Assembly (NCBI RefSeq): GCF_002572525.1
Contig: NZ_PDBS01000001.1
Span: forward strand, 2,728,001-2,792,000
Source: Natrinema sp. CBA1119
GTDB lineage: Archaea > Halobacteriota > Halobacteria > Halobacteriales > Natrialbaceae
Direction of reading: 5' to 3'
DNA length: 64,000 nucleotides
Under the pieces are notes generated by a model. It saw only the letters and a list, made by a program, of their open reading frames with translations, searched no databases and was not told the origin of the DNA. Positions 9,113 through 17,978 of the stretch are shown piece after piece (positions within the stretch are counted from its first letter, which is position 1; every line of letters starts with the position of its first letter). A program made the position numbers and the translations under genes.

Positions 9113-10795
9113 CTATCCCTCGCGGTACTCGACGCCCTTGCCGCCTCGTGGGTGTTCCCACTCGGTGTCAGCGACGATCGCACAGGTACCACACTCGACG
9201 CAGGGCTGCGTGTCGAGACTGACCAGCGTCTCCTCGCTGCCGTTCGTTTTGACCGTCTCCGAGCGGTAACAGCCGCCGCCGAAGTCCTCGGCGCTGACCG
9301 GACAGGCGCTGACGGCCGCACCGCTGGCGGCGTAGGATTCGTCTCGGAGTTCGATGTGCGGATTGCCCACGTCGGTATCGTAGGTCAGGTCTCCGATGCG
9401 CTCCTCGAGTGTCGGCGGTTCGATCTCGCTCTCCCAGTGGATCGTCTTGCCGTGCTCCTCGCCGATCAGCGTCGGCAGGGAGACGTAGCCGGTCTTCGTG
9501 TCGGGGAGCATCGACACGAGGAACGGCGAGTTGTACGCCCGCTGGAGCAGGCGATCCGTGATCGGATTGCCGACCGCGAGCGAGCCGATCGGCGACTCGA
9601 GCACCCGTTCGACCGCCGCCGTAACGGTGTCGTTTTCGCCGACGGTCCGGCTCAGCTCGTAGCGCCGGGGGCGGAGCTTGTCCATCGTCCCCGAGTCCTC
9701 GAGCATCTTCGCGTATCGGCGGCCCGCAGCGTCCGGATCGCTGTTGCCGCGGGTGACGGCGAAGGCGTCGGCCGCGAGCGCGCCGGCGGTGACGGCGTGG
9801 TTCATTCCCTTGATGATCGGCCCCTGGGCCTGCATCTGGCCGGCGGCGTCGCCGACGAGCACGAGTCGATCGCGATAGGGCTCGCGGTGGGCGACCTTCT
9901 TCGAGTCGGGGACGAGCTTCGCCGCGTACTCCCGCTCGTGATACTCGTTCTTGAACCAGCCCGCCAGCAGCGGGTGGGTCAGCAGCGCATCAAGCAGTTC
10001 GTGGGGTTCGGCCTCCTGCTCGACGAGACTGTCGAGATGGAAGACGGTCCCGATCGAGAGCGAGTCCTCGTTCGTGTAGAGGAATCCGCCACCTCGGACG
10101 TCCTCGAAGAGGTCGCCCGAGAACAGGTGGGCCGCACCCTCGTCCGGCCCGATATCGAACCGGTCGTCGATCGCGTCGGGATCCATGTCCACGACGGCCT
10201 TGACGCCCTGGAACCACTCGTCGGGCTCCTCCCAGTCCATCAGCCCCGCCTCGCGGGCGAGTTCGGAGTTGACGCCGTCGGCCGCGACGATCAGATCGGC
10301 TCTGATCGGGTCGAGTTCGTCGCAGGTGACGCCGACGATCTCCCCGTTCTCCTCGAGCAGACCGTTCACCCGCACGTTCGTCAGGACGCCGCCGCCGGTC
10401 TCGCTCGTCTTCTCGTGGACGCGCTTCTCGAGCCAGGAGTCCATCTCGCGTCGGAGCACGGCGTCACACCAGTCGGTGTCGTGTTCGTGGAGATCGGCCA
10501 GATCGTAGGTCTTGACCGAATTTCCGGCCACGTTGTGGATATAGTAGTCCGTGACCGGCCGCTCGGCGGCCTCCTCGCGGAAGCCGTCGAAGAGGTCGTC
10601 GAGCGTGTAGGGGGCTGAATCCTCGGCGTAGAGCAGTCCGCCGGAGACGTTCTTCGAGCCCGCTTCGGTCCCGCGCTCTAAGACGAGCGTCTCGACGCCG
10701 TGATCGGCCAGTCGCGCGGCCGCCGCGGCCCCGCCGGGCCCACAGCCGACCACGACGGCCTCGTACTGTTCGTAGTCGTCCGTCGGTCCCGCCAT
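9113..10795 (-). CDS. fixC: FixC-FixX fusion: ETF-quinone oxidoreductase with ferredoxin tail
   Basis: This 560-residue flavoprotein passes electrons from the EtfAB dimer to the quinone pool. The N-terminal FAD site is VVVGCGPGGAAAAARLADHG, and a second FAD motif is LVLVGDAAGQMQAQGPIIKG. The last 100 residues look like FixX, a small ferredoxin that is a separate gene in many bacteria: SACPVSAEDFGGGCY and later CVECGTCAIV, giving five clustered cysteines. Its ATG at 10795 shares one base with the etfA stop (TGATG). An in-frame GTG at 10798 is less likely. The fusion keeps both iron-sulfur and flavin parts in one chain. Confidence 0.92.
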   Translation of the reverse strand: MAGPTDDYEQYEAVVVGCGPGGAAAAARLADHGVETLVLERGTEAGSKNVSGGLLYAEDSAPYTLDDLFDGFREEAAERPVTDYYIHNVAGNSVKTYDLADLHEHDTDWCDAVLRREMDSWLEKRVHEKTSETGGGVLTNVRVNGLLEENGEIVGVTCDELDPIRADLIVAADGVNSELAREAGLMDWEEPDEWFQGVKAVVDMDPDAIDDRFDIGPDEGAAHLFSGDLFEDVRGGGFLYTNEDSLSIGTVFHLDSLVEQEAEPHELLDALLTHPLLAGWFKNEYHEREYAAKLVPDSKKVAHREPYRDRLVLVGDAAGQMQAQGPIIKGMNHAVTAGALAADAFAVTRGNSDPDAAGRRYAKMLEDSGTMDKLRPRRYELSRTVGENDTVTAAVERVLESPIGSLAVGNPITDRLLQRAYNSPFLVSMLPDTKTGYVSLPTLIGEEHGKTIHWESEIEPPTLEERIGDLTYDTDVGNPHIELRDESYAASGAAVSACPVSAEDFGGGCYRSETVKTNGSEETLVSLDTQPCVECGTCAIVADTEWEHPRGGKGVEYREG

Positions 10796-12402
10796 CACTC
10801 GTCACCTCCGTCGGCGACGGCCTCGGGCTCGAGGGCCGTCTCACCCGCCTCCACGGCCTCGGTGAGTCGGGGCAACACCTCGAAGAGGTCACCCTCGACG
10901 AAGTAGTCCGAGAAGTCCCGGATCCGCGCGTCGGGGTCGGTGTTGATCGCGACGATGGTGTCGGACTCGTCCATCCCGACCTTGTGCTGGACCGCGCCGG
11001 AGACGCCCGCCGCGATGTACACGTCGGGCGCGACGACCTGACCGGTCTCGCCGATCTGGCGCTCCTCTTTCGAGTGCTGTTCGACGTGGCCCTCGAACTG
11101 GTAGGAAGAGGTGACAATCCCGCGCGTGATGCCGAGTTCGGCGTCATCGAACGCGTCGACCAGGTCGAGGCCGAGTTCCATCCCCTCGGTCGGATCGTCG
11201 GCAATTCCGCGGCCGAGACAGACGATCACGTCGTGCCCGGTGAGGTCGATCCCGGCCTCGAGCCGGTCGTGCTCGGTGATCTCGACGCGGAACCAGTCGT
11301 CCTCGAGGGCCATGTCGTGTTCGACGACGAGTCCCTCGCGGTCGGGATCGCGCTCGATCGGGTCGAAGCTGCCCGGAATCACCGAACAGCCCTGCGGGTG
11401 GAAGTCCCGATCCGGATTGTCGAGACAGAGGATCGTCGAGTACTCGAACCCGGAGAAGTCCGGTCGCTTCATGTGCAGGACCTTCTCGACGGTCTTCTTG
11501 ACGCCGGGTTCGCCGGTCTTGACCGGGTTCGAGATCTCGTTCGCTTCGATGAACAGGTCCGAACAGTCCGAGGCGAGCCCGGAGTCGAGTTCGGCCTGGA
11601 CCTTCGCCGAGAGGTCCCGCCCGTTGTTCGTTGCCGGGAACAGGACGTAGCGCGGCTTGTCGTAGTCGCGCCAGTCGGTGCTCTCGACGGTCCCCTCGCC
11701 GCGAGCCATGTGCGCCGAGATTTCGGTGTAGGGCTTGTGGAGAAATCGCTCGAGGCGCTCGTCCTCGTGATAGACGGCGACGTCGGCTCCGTAGGCGATG
11801 CACTCCTCGGCGAGGCCCTCGCAGTCGTCGCCCATCAGGAACGCGACGACGCGCTCCTCGTCCCCGTAGTCCGCTTCGAACTGATCCATCAGTTCGCGGC
11901 CCTTGCCGAGCATCTCTTTCGAGACCTCGAGCAACTCGCCGCCCTGGGTCTCACAGAACACCCACAGGTCCGCGTAGTCGCCGTCCGCGAGTCCCCGAAC
12001 GTGTTTCTTGTCGCGGGTGGGATGTGAGAGACCGTCATCTTCCGCTGGTTCATCGTCCGCCGCTTCCGCTTCCGCCGGTTCGTCGTCCGCCGCTTCCGCT
12101 TCTGCCGGTTCCTCGTCCGTCTCTTCCGCTTCCTCCGCATTGGCCTCGGCTTCGTCGCCGACGTCTTCTTCCGTCTCTTCGTATTCGCCTTCCGTTTCCG
12201 TTCCCTCCTCGACACCGTCGCTCTCGTCGCCGTCACTACCGATCTCCTCGAGTCGCTGGTGGACCGCCTCGCGGGCCGTCGCCCGGTCCCGACCTGCTCG
12301 TTCGGCCTCGAGGATCGCCTGCAGTTCGTCCTCGTCGTCGACGGCGTCGAGTTCCGCGGTCAGTTCGTCGACCGTGTGGTCGTCCGGATCGATCGCCGTC
12401 AT
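10795..12402 (-). CDS. etfA: Electron transfer flavoprotein alpha subunit with acidic N-terminal extension
   Basis: This 535-residue protein pairs with EtfB to accept electrons from dehydrogenases. The ETF alpha N-domain begins near YADLWVFCETQGGEL, and the FAD-binding C-domain includes the family signature GVSGAVQHKVGMDESDTIVA. About 125 residues precede these and are not part of the family. They hold a short helix-like start and then a very acidic stretch with tandem copies of EPAEAEAADD. The start is ATG 12402; a GTG at 12411 would overlap etfB. It lies one base after the etfB stop and overlaps fixCX, so translation is probably coupled. Confidence 0.92.
   Translation of the reverse strand: MTAIDPDDHTVDELTAELDAVDDEDELQAILEAERAGRDRATAREAVHQRLEEIGSDGDESDGVEEGTETEGEYEETEEDVGDEAEANAEEAEETDEEPAEAEAADDEPAEAEAADDEPAEDDGLSHPTRDKKHVRGLADGDYADLWVFCETQGGELLEVSKEMLGKGRELMDQFEADYGDEERVVAFLMGDDCEGLAEECIAYGADVAVYHEDERLERFLHKPYTEISAHMARGEGTVESTDWRDYDKPRYVLFPATNNGRDLSAKVQAELDSGLASDCSDLFIEANEISNPVKTGEPGVKKTVEKVLHMKRPDFSGFEYSTILCLDNPDRDFHPQGCSVIPGSFDPIERDPDREGLVVEHDMALEDDWFRVEITEHDRLEAGIDLTGHDVIVCLGRGIADDPTEGMELGLDLVDAFDDAELGITRGIVTSSYQFEGHVEQHSKEERQIGETGQVVAPDVYIAAGVSGAVQHKVGMDESDTIVAINTDPDARIRDFSDYFVEGDLFEVLPRLTEAVEAGETALEPEAVADGGDE
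12031..12125. repeat. Tandem repeat in the etfA acidic linker
   Basis: About three imperfect copies of a 33-bp unit built on cttccgccggttcgtcgtcc encode the repeated Pro-Ala-Glu-Ala-Glu-Ala-Ala-Asp-Asp segments. The period is a multiple of three, so copy-number change would alter linker length without breaking the frame. Confidence 0.7.
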
Positions 12403-12403
12403 T

Positions 12404-13267
12404 TCAATCACCCGCCTCCGCGGCGTATGGCTGCATCTCCTCGAGTACCTCGCTCATGCTGCCGTCGGGATCGATCATCGTCGCCTCCCGTTCCGAGGGC
12501 GCTTTGGGGATCGGATCGACCGACGAGACGATCGTCGGCGAGCCGTCGAGTCCGATGTAGTCGGGATCGAGGTTCAGGTCCTCGTGATCCCACGTCGTCA
12601 GGTACTCCTCGTGGTCGGCGGCTCGCTCCTCGGTTTCGGCTCGCAGCTCCTTGTGCGTGAGTCTGTGTGAGGCTTTTCGATACGTCGGCTCGAACTCGGG
12701 ATCGGTGACGACGAAACAGGGTAAAGGCGCTTCGATCGTTTCGATCTCGTCGATATCGCCCTCGACGAGTCGCTTCGCGCGGAGCGTCCGTTCCTCGGGG
12801 TCGATATCGAGCGCGACCACGTGGGTGACGATCGGCCAGTCCATCGCCCAGCAGGTCTGCGGACCGGTCTGTCCGGTTTCGCCGTCCGCCGTTTTGAACC
12901 CCGCGAACACGATGTCGATGTCCGCGACGGTCTCCTGATAGGTCTCGAGGCCGGCGCTGAGCGTGATCGCAGTCGCCCACGTGTCGGAAGCGGCCAGTTC
13001 CCGATCGGAAAGTAGGTAGCTGTCGTCGGTGTAGACCGTCTCCATCGCCCCCTTCAGGACGTCGGCGTACCCCGGCGGCCCCATACTCATCCCCGTGACG
13101 TGGCCGCCGTGGCGTACCGTGGTCTGGAGCGCTGCCTGCAGCGCGAACTCGTCGTTCGGATTCATCACCGTCGGCGTCTTCCCGCGCTCGAGGTGGCCGT
13201 CCTCGTCGAACGAGACGGCACCCTCCGAGAAGTCCGGAACGCCTTTCGTCAGTACGATTGACCGCAT
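12404..13267 (-). CDS. etfB: Electron transfer flavoprotein beta subunit
   Basis: This 287-residue protein is the AMP-binding partner of EtfA. It starts MRSIVLTKGVPDFSEGAV and shows NPNDEFALQAAL, an ETF beta N-terminal signature, followed by GMSMGPPGY and the loop VFAGFKTADGETGQTGPQ. ATG 13267 is preferred to longer frames because the family begins at this Met. It is the first gene of the four-gene ETF operon; the 216-bp gap upstream contains an AT-rich TATA-like tract near 13318-13336. Confidence 0.94.
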   Translation of the reverse strand: MRSIVLTKGVPDFSEGAVSFDEDGHLERGKTPTVMNPNDEFALQAALQTTVRHGGHVTGMSMGPPGYADVLKGAMETVYTDDSYLLSDRELAASDTWATAITLSAGLETYQETVADIDIVFAGFKTADGETGQTGPQTCWAMDWPIVTHVVALDIDPEERTLRAKRLVEGDIDEIETIEAPLPCFVVTDPEFEPTYRKASHRLTHKELRAETEERAADHEEYLTTWDHEDLNLDPDYIGLDGSPTIVSSVDPIPKAPSEREATMIDPDGSMSEVLEEMQPYAAEAGD

Positions 13268-13483
13268 GGATACCTCCGCCTGTGTGTGTCTGTATTTACC
13301 ATGCCTGTGGGACCCTTTCATATTATCAGTATTAAGAATAGGGGTCAAAATCGCCGATAGGGGGTTGTATTCGGAGGTGTCCGTTTCCAAAAGCCAAATT
13401 GAATCGGAGGGGCGACCCGTGGTAGCAAGCGCTTCGACAGGGATCTGGGATGGATCGAACGGAGCGGCGGCGGACGGCTCGCG

Positions 13484-14353
13484 TTACTCGCGTTCGCGTT
13501 CGGTCGTCCGCATCGTGATCTCGCCGTCGGCACGGATCGTGCCGTCGACCTCGGCGTCGGGACCAAGCTCGAGGTCGTCACAGGAGACGTCGCCGAGGAT
13601 GCGAGCGTCATGGTCGATGGTGACGTCACCGTCTCGAGTGGTGACGTCGCCGTGGATGCGGGTTCCGTCGCCGACGGTGACGTCGCCGCGGGCCCGGAGA
13701 CTCCCGAAGACGTTGCAATCGGCACCGACGTCGATCGTCTCCGCGCGGACGTTGCCGTGAAGTCGGCAGTCGTCGCCGATCGTCGCGGGCGTCGAGACCC
13801 GCCAGGCGTCATCACCGACGGTCGCGTTCCGAGGAATGACGAGTGGCTCGGTCTCCGGCTCGCCGTCTTCCTCGTCGACGAGTTCGGAGATGAGCCGTTG
13901 GGCAGCGTCTTCTTCGCCGATCAGGAGGAGGTGTTTGAGGTAGACGAAGAGCAACACGATCGTCGGCATCGGGTTCCGAATGACGATCCAGCCGTTGGCC
14001 TCGAACCCCTCCTCGATCTCGACGTCGTCGCCGATATCGAGGTCGCCCGCGACTTTCAGCTTCCCGCCGATGTGGACGCGCTCGCCGATATAGGCGTCCT
14101 GCCCGACGAGTACGTTTTCCGCGACGTCACACCACATGTCGAGTCGGCAGTCGCCGTCGGCCTCGATCGCACCGCGAAACTCGGCGCTCTCGCCCGCCAG
14201 TACGTTTCGGCCGCGGACGCCGAACTCGATGGTCGAACGGCCGCCCACGAGGACGTCCCCGTCCGTTACGAGGTCGCGCTCCTGGGCTTCCGTCCCGTCG
14301 GGAACGACGAGTTCGTCGAGCGGATCCCTGCTGAAGGCCACATTCGCATCCAA
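13484..14353 (-). CDS. Bactofilin-like polymer-forming cytoskeletal protein
   Basis: This protein of up to 289 residues is a right-handed beta-solenoid made of hexapeptide-like rungs rich in Gly, Asp and Val, for example GDVLVGGRSTIEFGV and VTVGDGTRIHGDVTTRDGDV. Such proteins polymerise without nucleotide and shape cells; haloarchaeal members are reported as halofilins. Between two solenoid halves lies a strongly hydrophobic block MPTIVLLFVYLKHLLLIG followed by an acidic linker. The open frame starts at TTG 14353; a GTG at 14341 is the other candidate, and no ATG is available before the solenoid. It is transcribed away from the DUF5800 gene. Confidence 0.8.
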   Translation of the reverse strand: MDANVAFSRDPLDELVVPDGTEAQERDLVTDGDVLVGGRSTIEFGVRGRNVLAGESAEFRGAIEADGDCRLDMWCDVAENVLVGQDAYIGERVHIGGKLKVAGDLDIGDDVEIEEGFEANGWIVIRNPMPTIVLLFVYLKHLLLIGEEDAAQRLISELVDEEDGEPETEPLVIPRNATVGDDAWRVSTPATIGDDCRLHGNVRAETIDVGADCNVFGSLRARGDVTVGDGTRIHGDVTTRDGDVTIDHDARILGDVSCDDLELGPDAEVDGTIRADGEITMRTTERERE

Positions 14354-14488
14354 AGGGAGTACCGCCTAATAAACCTCGCGCGTCGTCAGTCGTTCGTCTG
14401 ACGCCCGTCTGCCGTTCCGATCGCTCGCGTCTCGCAGCCGTCGGACACAGTCGCCTCGCTTTTACACTCCCGCTGCATACGACCAGCC
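14354..14488. promoter_or_regulatory. Divergent promoter region
   Basis: A TATA-like cttttacac at about 14458-14466 lies 25 nt before ATG 14489, fitting a leaderless transcript for the small DUF5800 gene. The opposite side serves the bactofilin-like gene. Confidence 0.45.
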
Positions 14489-14686
14489 ATGACTACGCTC
14501 GCATTCGACGACGAGGGCGTCGACGTCGTCTACGAAGGGACCGAGTTCCGCCTCGAGCAGGAACTCATCGAGGAGGCAACCGAGAAATCCTACTACGACG
14601 TGACCGACCACGAGGTGTTGCAGATCGTCGCCGAACAGCCGAACCTGCAGGGCGAACCGCGCCGTATTGGCGATATTCTGGACTGA
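14489..14686 (+). CDS. Small haloarchaeal protein, DUF5800-like
   Basis: This 65-residue acidic protein starts MTTLAFDDEGVDVVYEG and ends GEPRRIGDILD. The pattern (short beta start, then ELIEEATEKSYYDVTDHEVL and a C-terminal RRIGDIL) matches my memory of the haloarchaeal DUF5800 family, whose function is unknown. A TATA box at -25 and normal codon use support it as a real gene. It is monocistronic and convergent with the DUF420 gene. Confidence 0.75.
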   Translation: MTTLAFDDEGVDVVYEGTEFRLEQELIEEATEKSYYDVTDHEVLQIVAEQPNLQGEPRRIGDILD

Positions 14687-14718
14687 GTCGGTCGATCTCC
14701 GTCTTCGAACAGCGCTCC

Positions 14719-15282
14719 TCAGTAGAGGACGTGAAGCAGTACGAAGACGACGATCCCGAGCGAGAAGGAGATCAGCCACAGCGTCGCCGCGATCCGACCG
14801 ATACGGGCGTGACTCGTTTCCGGCAGTTCCGCGACCGGACGGGAGAGCGCGAGCAACAGCGCGTAGTACAGCAGCGGAATACAGACGATCGCCAGCAGGA
14901 TGTGAACGGCCAGGATCGGCAGGTAGACGAACTGTTCGACGGCCGCCGGTCCCGGAAAGTCCTGCGGTCCGCCGGTCACGGTCAGCCGGTAGAGATAGAG
15001 CGCGAGAAAGCTCGCGAACAGGCCAAAGGAGGACAGCATCGCGACCCGATGGCGATCGACCTCGCCGCGCCGGATCGCTCGCCAGCCGACCGTGATCGTC
15101 CCGATCGCGATCGCGCTGAGCACGGCGTTGACGAGCGGGATCGCCTCGATGACCCACTCCGGTGCCGTCGGTACGCTCGAGGACGGAATCCGGCCGCCCG
15201 CGGCGGCGAAGACGACCGCCAGCGACACGACACTCAACACGCCGGTGAGGAGGCGCACGCGCTCTCGAGGAACGTATTCCAT
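14719..15282 (-). CDS. DUF420 family membrane protein (CtaM/YozB-like)
   Basis: This 187-residue protein has five to six hydrophobic segments. The family pattern is visible: a His in helix 3-4 (GEVDRHRVAMLSSFGLF), PAVEQF-type loop after YLYRLTVTGGPQDFPGP, and AVHILLAIVCIPLLYYALL with the conserved His. DUF420 proteins are linked to assembly or function of haem-copper oxidases in Firmicutes (CtaM); the same role in archaea is inference. ATG 15282 is chosen as the Met nearest the first membrane helix; a longer frame to 15372 has no family support. Confidence 0.82.
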   Translation of the reverse strand: MEYVPRERVRLLTGVLSVVSLAVVFAAAGGRIPSSSVPTAPEWVIEAIPLVNAVLSAIAIGTITVGWRAIRRGEVDRHRVAMLSSFGLFASFLALYLYRLTVTGGPQDFPGPAAVEQFVYLPILAVHILLAIVCIPLLYYALLLALSRPVAELPETSHARIGRIAATLWLISFSLGIVVFVLLHVLY

Positions 15283-15776
15283 ACGTGAGCGTTCGAGCGG
15301 AACGGGAAAGTGGTTACTCTCCGCACTGGACTCGAGCCAGGATTCGAGAAATGGCAGATCAAGGGAACCCACGTATCACTCCAGACCGTTGCCCGGTGTG
15401 CGGTGGCGCGCGCTGTCGGCAGACCGAGCGTCGCGAGGTGCGAATACAGTGAGCACCTCGGAAAGCGAACGGTGACCGGAGGGAACCGTGAGCCAAGCGA
15501 GGGCGGCCGACGATATTGCGCGAGGGATGAATGAGCGAGTACAGCGAGCGAATGAATCGGCTGGGGAGGGCGTGGCGATTCCGTGTTGCCACGATAGCAG
15601 GACACTTCCTTCACCGTATTCTCATCAAAACTCACTGTCCCATACGAGCCGGCTACAACAAGTGTCACACGAAGCCATCGCTCATCAGTATAGCATCGGA
15701 ACGAATTATGCGTGGGTGATGTCCTCGAAGGGAGATCACCTGCATCGGGCGTGGTGGACATCGTCCACCGGTGCGA
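15283..15776. other. Long intergenic region upstream of tRNA-Leu end
   Basis: This interval of 494 bases holds no standard-length gene. A micro-ORF at 15351-15452 is listed separately. Around 15500-15590 the text is a run of gagcgagta/agcgaatgaa words followed by cggctggggagggcgtggcg, a style of intergenic sequence that I have often seen in haloarchaeal genomes and whose role is unknown to me. Confidence 0.4.
15351..15452 (+). CDS. Candidate micro-protein with CPxCG zinc motif
   Basis: ATG 15351 to TGA 15452 encodes 33 residues with RCPVCGGARC, a CPxCG-type zinc knuckle typical of the very small zinc proteins common in haloarchaea. Three cysteines are present, so binding would need a further ligand or a dimer. 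Support is weak: no clear promoter is placed and no similar protein can be checked here. It could be chance. Confidence 0.3.
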   Translation: MADQGNPRITPDRCPVCGGARCRQTERREVRIQ

Positions 15777-15861
<85 letters not shown>

Positions 15862-16100
15862 TCGCGGTCTCTGTCTGCACTCAATCGTATCCAGCGTGAT
15901 TATAAAAGCCCTTTCCTTTGGGTCGGCGACTGCGGCCGTGTCCCACGGAATTGCGGCCAGCGAGTGACGGATACTCGACCCGCTCGTTCCGCGAGCGCGA
16001 GGAGCGCGATCACGGTCCCACGAGAGTCGCTCGCTGTGCGGTCGTCGATCGAACCGCGAGAGACACAAAGGTTTCAGTACTCGAGCGAAATCATCGACCG

Positions 16101-16874
16101 ATGTCGCTGTCGTCGGCTCGGACGCGCGCGCTCGCAGGTGCGGTCGTCGCCACCGCGATGATCGCTGCGGGCCTCCTCGTCTCGCCGTCGACGACGCTCG
16201 GCGCCGTCGACTCGCTCACCGCGGACCCGCTCCTCTTCGGGCTCGTCGTCGCCGGCCTCTACCTCGTGCGGCCGCTGCTCGCGTGGCCGACGACGCCGCT
16301 CGCAGCCGTCGTCGGCTACGGCTTCGGTGCGGCCGTCGGACTCCCGATCGCACTCCTCGGCGTCGTCGTGACCGTGCTCCCCGTCTTCGTCGCCGCCCGC
16401 TGGCTCAGCGCCGACGACGCGGCTGCGTCGGAGACGACTCCTCACACTCGAGGTACCCCTTCTGAGAGCGAGGGCGAGCGCGATAGCAGCCGGCTCCTCG
16501 AGCGGGCCGGCGACGCCGTCGCGCGCTACTACGAGACGGCGGGACCGCTTCGGGGCGTCACCGCCTCGCGGCTCGCGCCGATTCCGTCGGATATCGCGAC
16601 CTGTGCCGCCGCGGTCAGCGGCGTGTCGCTCCGCCGGTTCGTCGTCGGAACGGTGATCGGTGAACTCCCGTGGACGGCCGCGGCGGTCGTCGTCGGTGCC
16701 TCGGCGGCGACGGTCACCTCGAGCGGGGTCGGTGAACTCGGCGTGGCGTTCTCGCTCGTCTGTGCCGCCGCTGCCCTCGTCCTCCTCGCCGGCCCCGCAT
16801 ACGGTACCGTCCGAAGGGAGCGTCGACCGGAACCGGACGAGACGGAGAACGCGGGACGATCGGCGGACAGCTAA
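16101..16874 (+). CDS. VTT/TVP38-TMEM64-like membrane protein
   Basis: This 257-residue protein has about six hydrophobic segments. The arrangement resembles the VTT (DedA/TVP38) family: VVGYGFGAAVGLPIALLG near residues 70-87, a loop with RLAPIPSDIATCAAAVSGVS that matches the family pattern R-x-x-P-x-P, and VVGTVIGELPWTAAAVVVG. Family members move lipids or have unclear transport roles. An acidic and basic soluble loop of about 45 residues separates the two halves. It starts at ATG 16101; a longer in-frame extension lacks family features. Confidence 0.8.
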   Translation: MSLSSARTRALAGAVVATAMIAAGLLVSPSTTLGAVDSLTADPLLFGLVVAGLYLVRPLLAWPTTPLAAVVGYGFGAAVGLPIALLGVVVTVLPVFVAARWLSADDAAASETTPHTRGTPSESEGERDSSRLLERAGDAVARYYETAGPLRGVTASRLAPIPSDIATCAAAVSGVSLRRFVVGTVIGELPWTAAAVVVGASAATVTSSGVGELGVAFSLVCAAAALVLLAGPAYGTVRRERRPEPDETENAGRSADS

Positions 16875-17029
16875 CGCTTCGATTCCGAGGGCTCCGATCC
16901 CGGCGTCGCGATACTCAGCGCTCCGATTCCGGACGCTCCGATCACCGGTCTTCGAATCCGGCTTCCGATAGGGGAGGAGAACTGCGTCGCGAGAATCCGT
17001 TTTCTAACCGAGATCTATCGACCGGGTAG

Positions 17030-17554
17030 TCACTCGTCGTTGAGGTCTTCGACGAGCGAATCGCTCATCTTCTTCAGATCCGACTCGAGCCGTCGGTAGG
17101 CCTCGGTGTCGGTCAGCTCCTCGATGGACGCTTCGTCCTCCAACGTCTCCATCTTGTTCGAGATGGACTCGAGCTCCCGCCGGTCGTCGTCCCCGTAGCG
17201 CGACTGGACCCGAAGGTTCTCGATGATCCGCGTGAGCTGGGTTCGCGTGACCGGCTTCGTGAGGTAGTCGTCGATGTCCAGTTCGACGATATCGAGCCCT
17301 GGATCGACCGCGGTCACCATGAGCACCCAGCAGTCGTAGCCCGCCGCTCGGATCTCCTCGAGCACCCGGTCGCCGGTGATGTCGGGCATGTGCCTGTCGA
17401 GCAGGACGATATCGATCGCGTCGCTCATTCGCTCGAGGGCAGTGGAGCCGTCGTAGGCGGTCACCACCTCGTAATTCTCGCCGACCCACATCGCGTAGAG
17501 ATCTGCGAGTTCCCGTTCGTCGTCGACGACGAGGATCGTCGGTTGCGCGGACAT
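17030..17554 (-). CDS. HalX response regulator
   Basis: This 174-residue protein has a receiver domain (residues 1-115) and a C-terminal HalX domain. The receiver motifs are VVDDERE, phospho-acceptor Asp in IVLLDRHMPDITG, Thr in MVTAVDP and Lys in DYLTKPV. The HalX segment has SNKMETLEDEASIEEL and RRLESDLKKMSDSLVEDLN, a helical pattern seen only in haloarchaea. It has no DNA-binding domain, so it probably works by protein contact. ATG 17554 is used; GTG 17575 is possible. No cognate kinase lies nearby. Confidence 0.93.
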   Translation of the reverse strand: MSAQPTILVVDDERELADLYAMWVGENYEVVTAYDGSTALERMSDAIDIVLLDRHMPDITGDRVLEEIRAAGYDCWVLMVTAVDPGLDIVELDIDDYLTKPVTRTQLTRIIENLRVQSRYGDDDRRELESISNKMETLEDEASIEELTDTEAYRRLESDLKKMSDSLVEDLNDE

Positions 17555-17661
17555 GTATTCGTTGTCCGAGACCACAGACTGCCGTCTTGTAGGGGTTGCG
17601 GGCGACTCACGGCTCGAGTCGGCCGCTGAAAGAGCCGGTCCGACTCGCCACTACCGCGATC

Positions 17662-17835
17662 TCAACGGAAGGGGTCGCTGCAATCGATGATGACCCCGTG
17701 CTGGGGACAGACGTACTTGCAGTGGCGTTTGTACATCGGAGCCTCGCAGTGTGGACAACGCGGCGCGCCGGTCGCTCGATTGCTCGAGCCGGCCGCGCCG
17801 GTCCCATCCGACCCCGCCCCGCCGTCTACAGTCAT
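17662..17835 (-). CDS. Small zinc-finger protein, HVO_2523-like
   Basis: This 57-residue gene is easy to miss because of its size. After a Gly/Ser-rich start it encodes PRCPHCEAPMYKRHCKYVCP and then QHGVIIDCSDPFR. The cysteines and histidines form paired CPxC and CxxxC knuckles that should hold zinc. I recall the same core (CPHCEAPMYKRHCKYVCPQ) in a conserved haloarchaeal small zinc protein named after HVO_2523. It may bind nucleic acid or protein. ATG 17835 and TGA 17662 are clear, and nrdJ lies 143 bp downstream... on the same strand after the gap. Confidence 0.82.
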   Translation of the reverse strand: MTVDGGAGSDGTGAAGSSNRATGAPRCPHCEAPMYKRHCKYVCPQHGVIIDCSDPFR

Positions 17836-17978
17836 ACGCCAGTGTTCTCACCGGGCGATGCTAAGTGTGGTGTTCCGGTGGCTCGGCGACGGAAACGCAA
17901 GGGGAGAAAATGAAGGGGAGAAAACGAAGCCGAGAAAAACGGCAGAATCGACAGCACCGAAACGGCCTTACTCAGTGC

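Noticed and set aside
8996-10618. 540-codon open frame on the plus strand opposite fixCX
   Set aside because: It mirrors the fixCX codons and has no recognisable domain.
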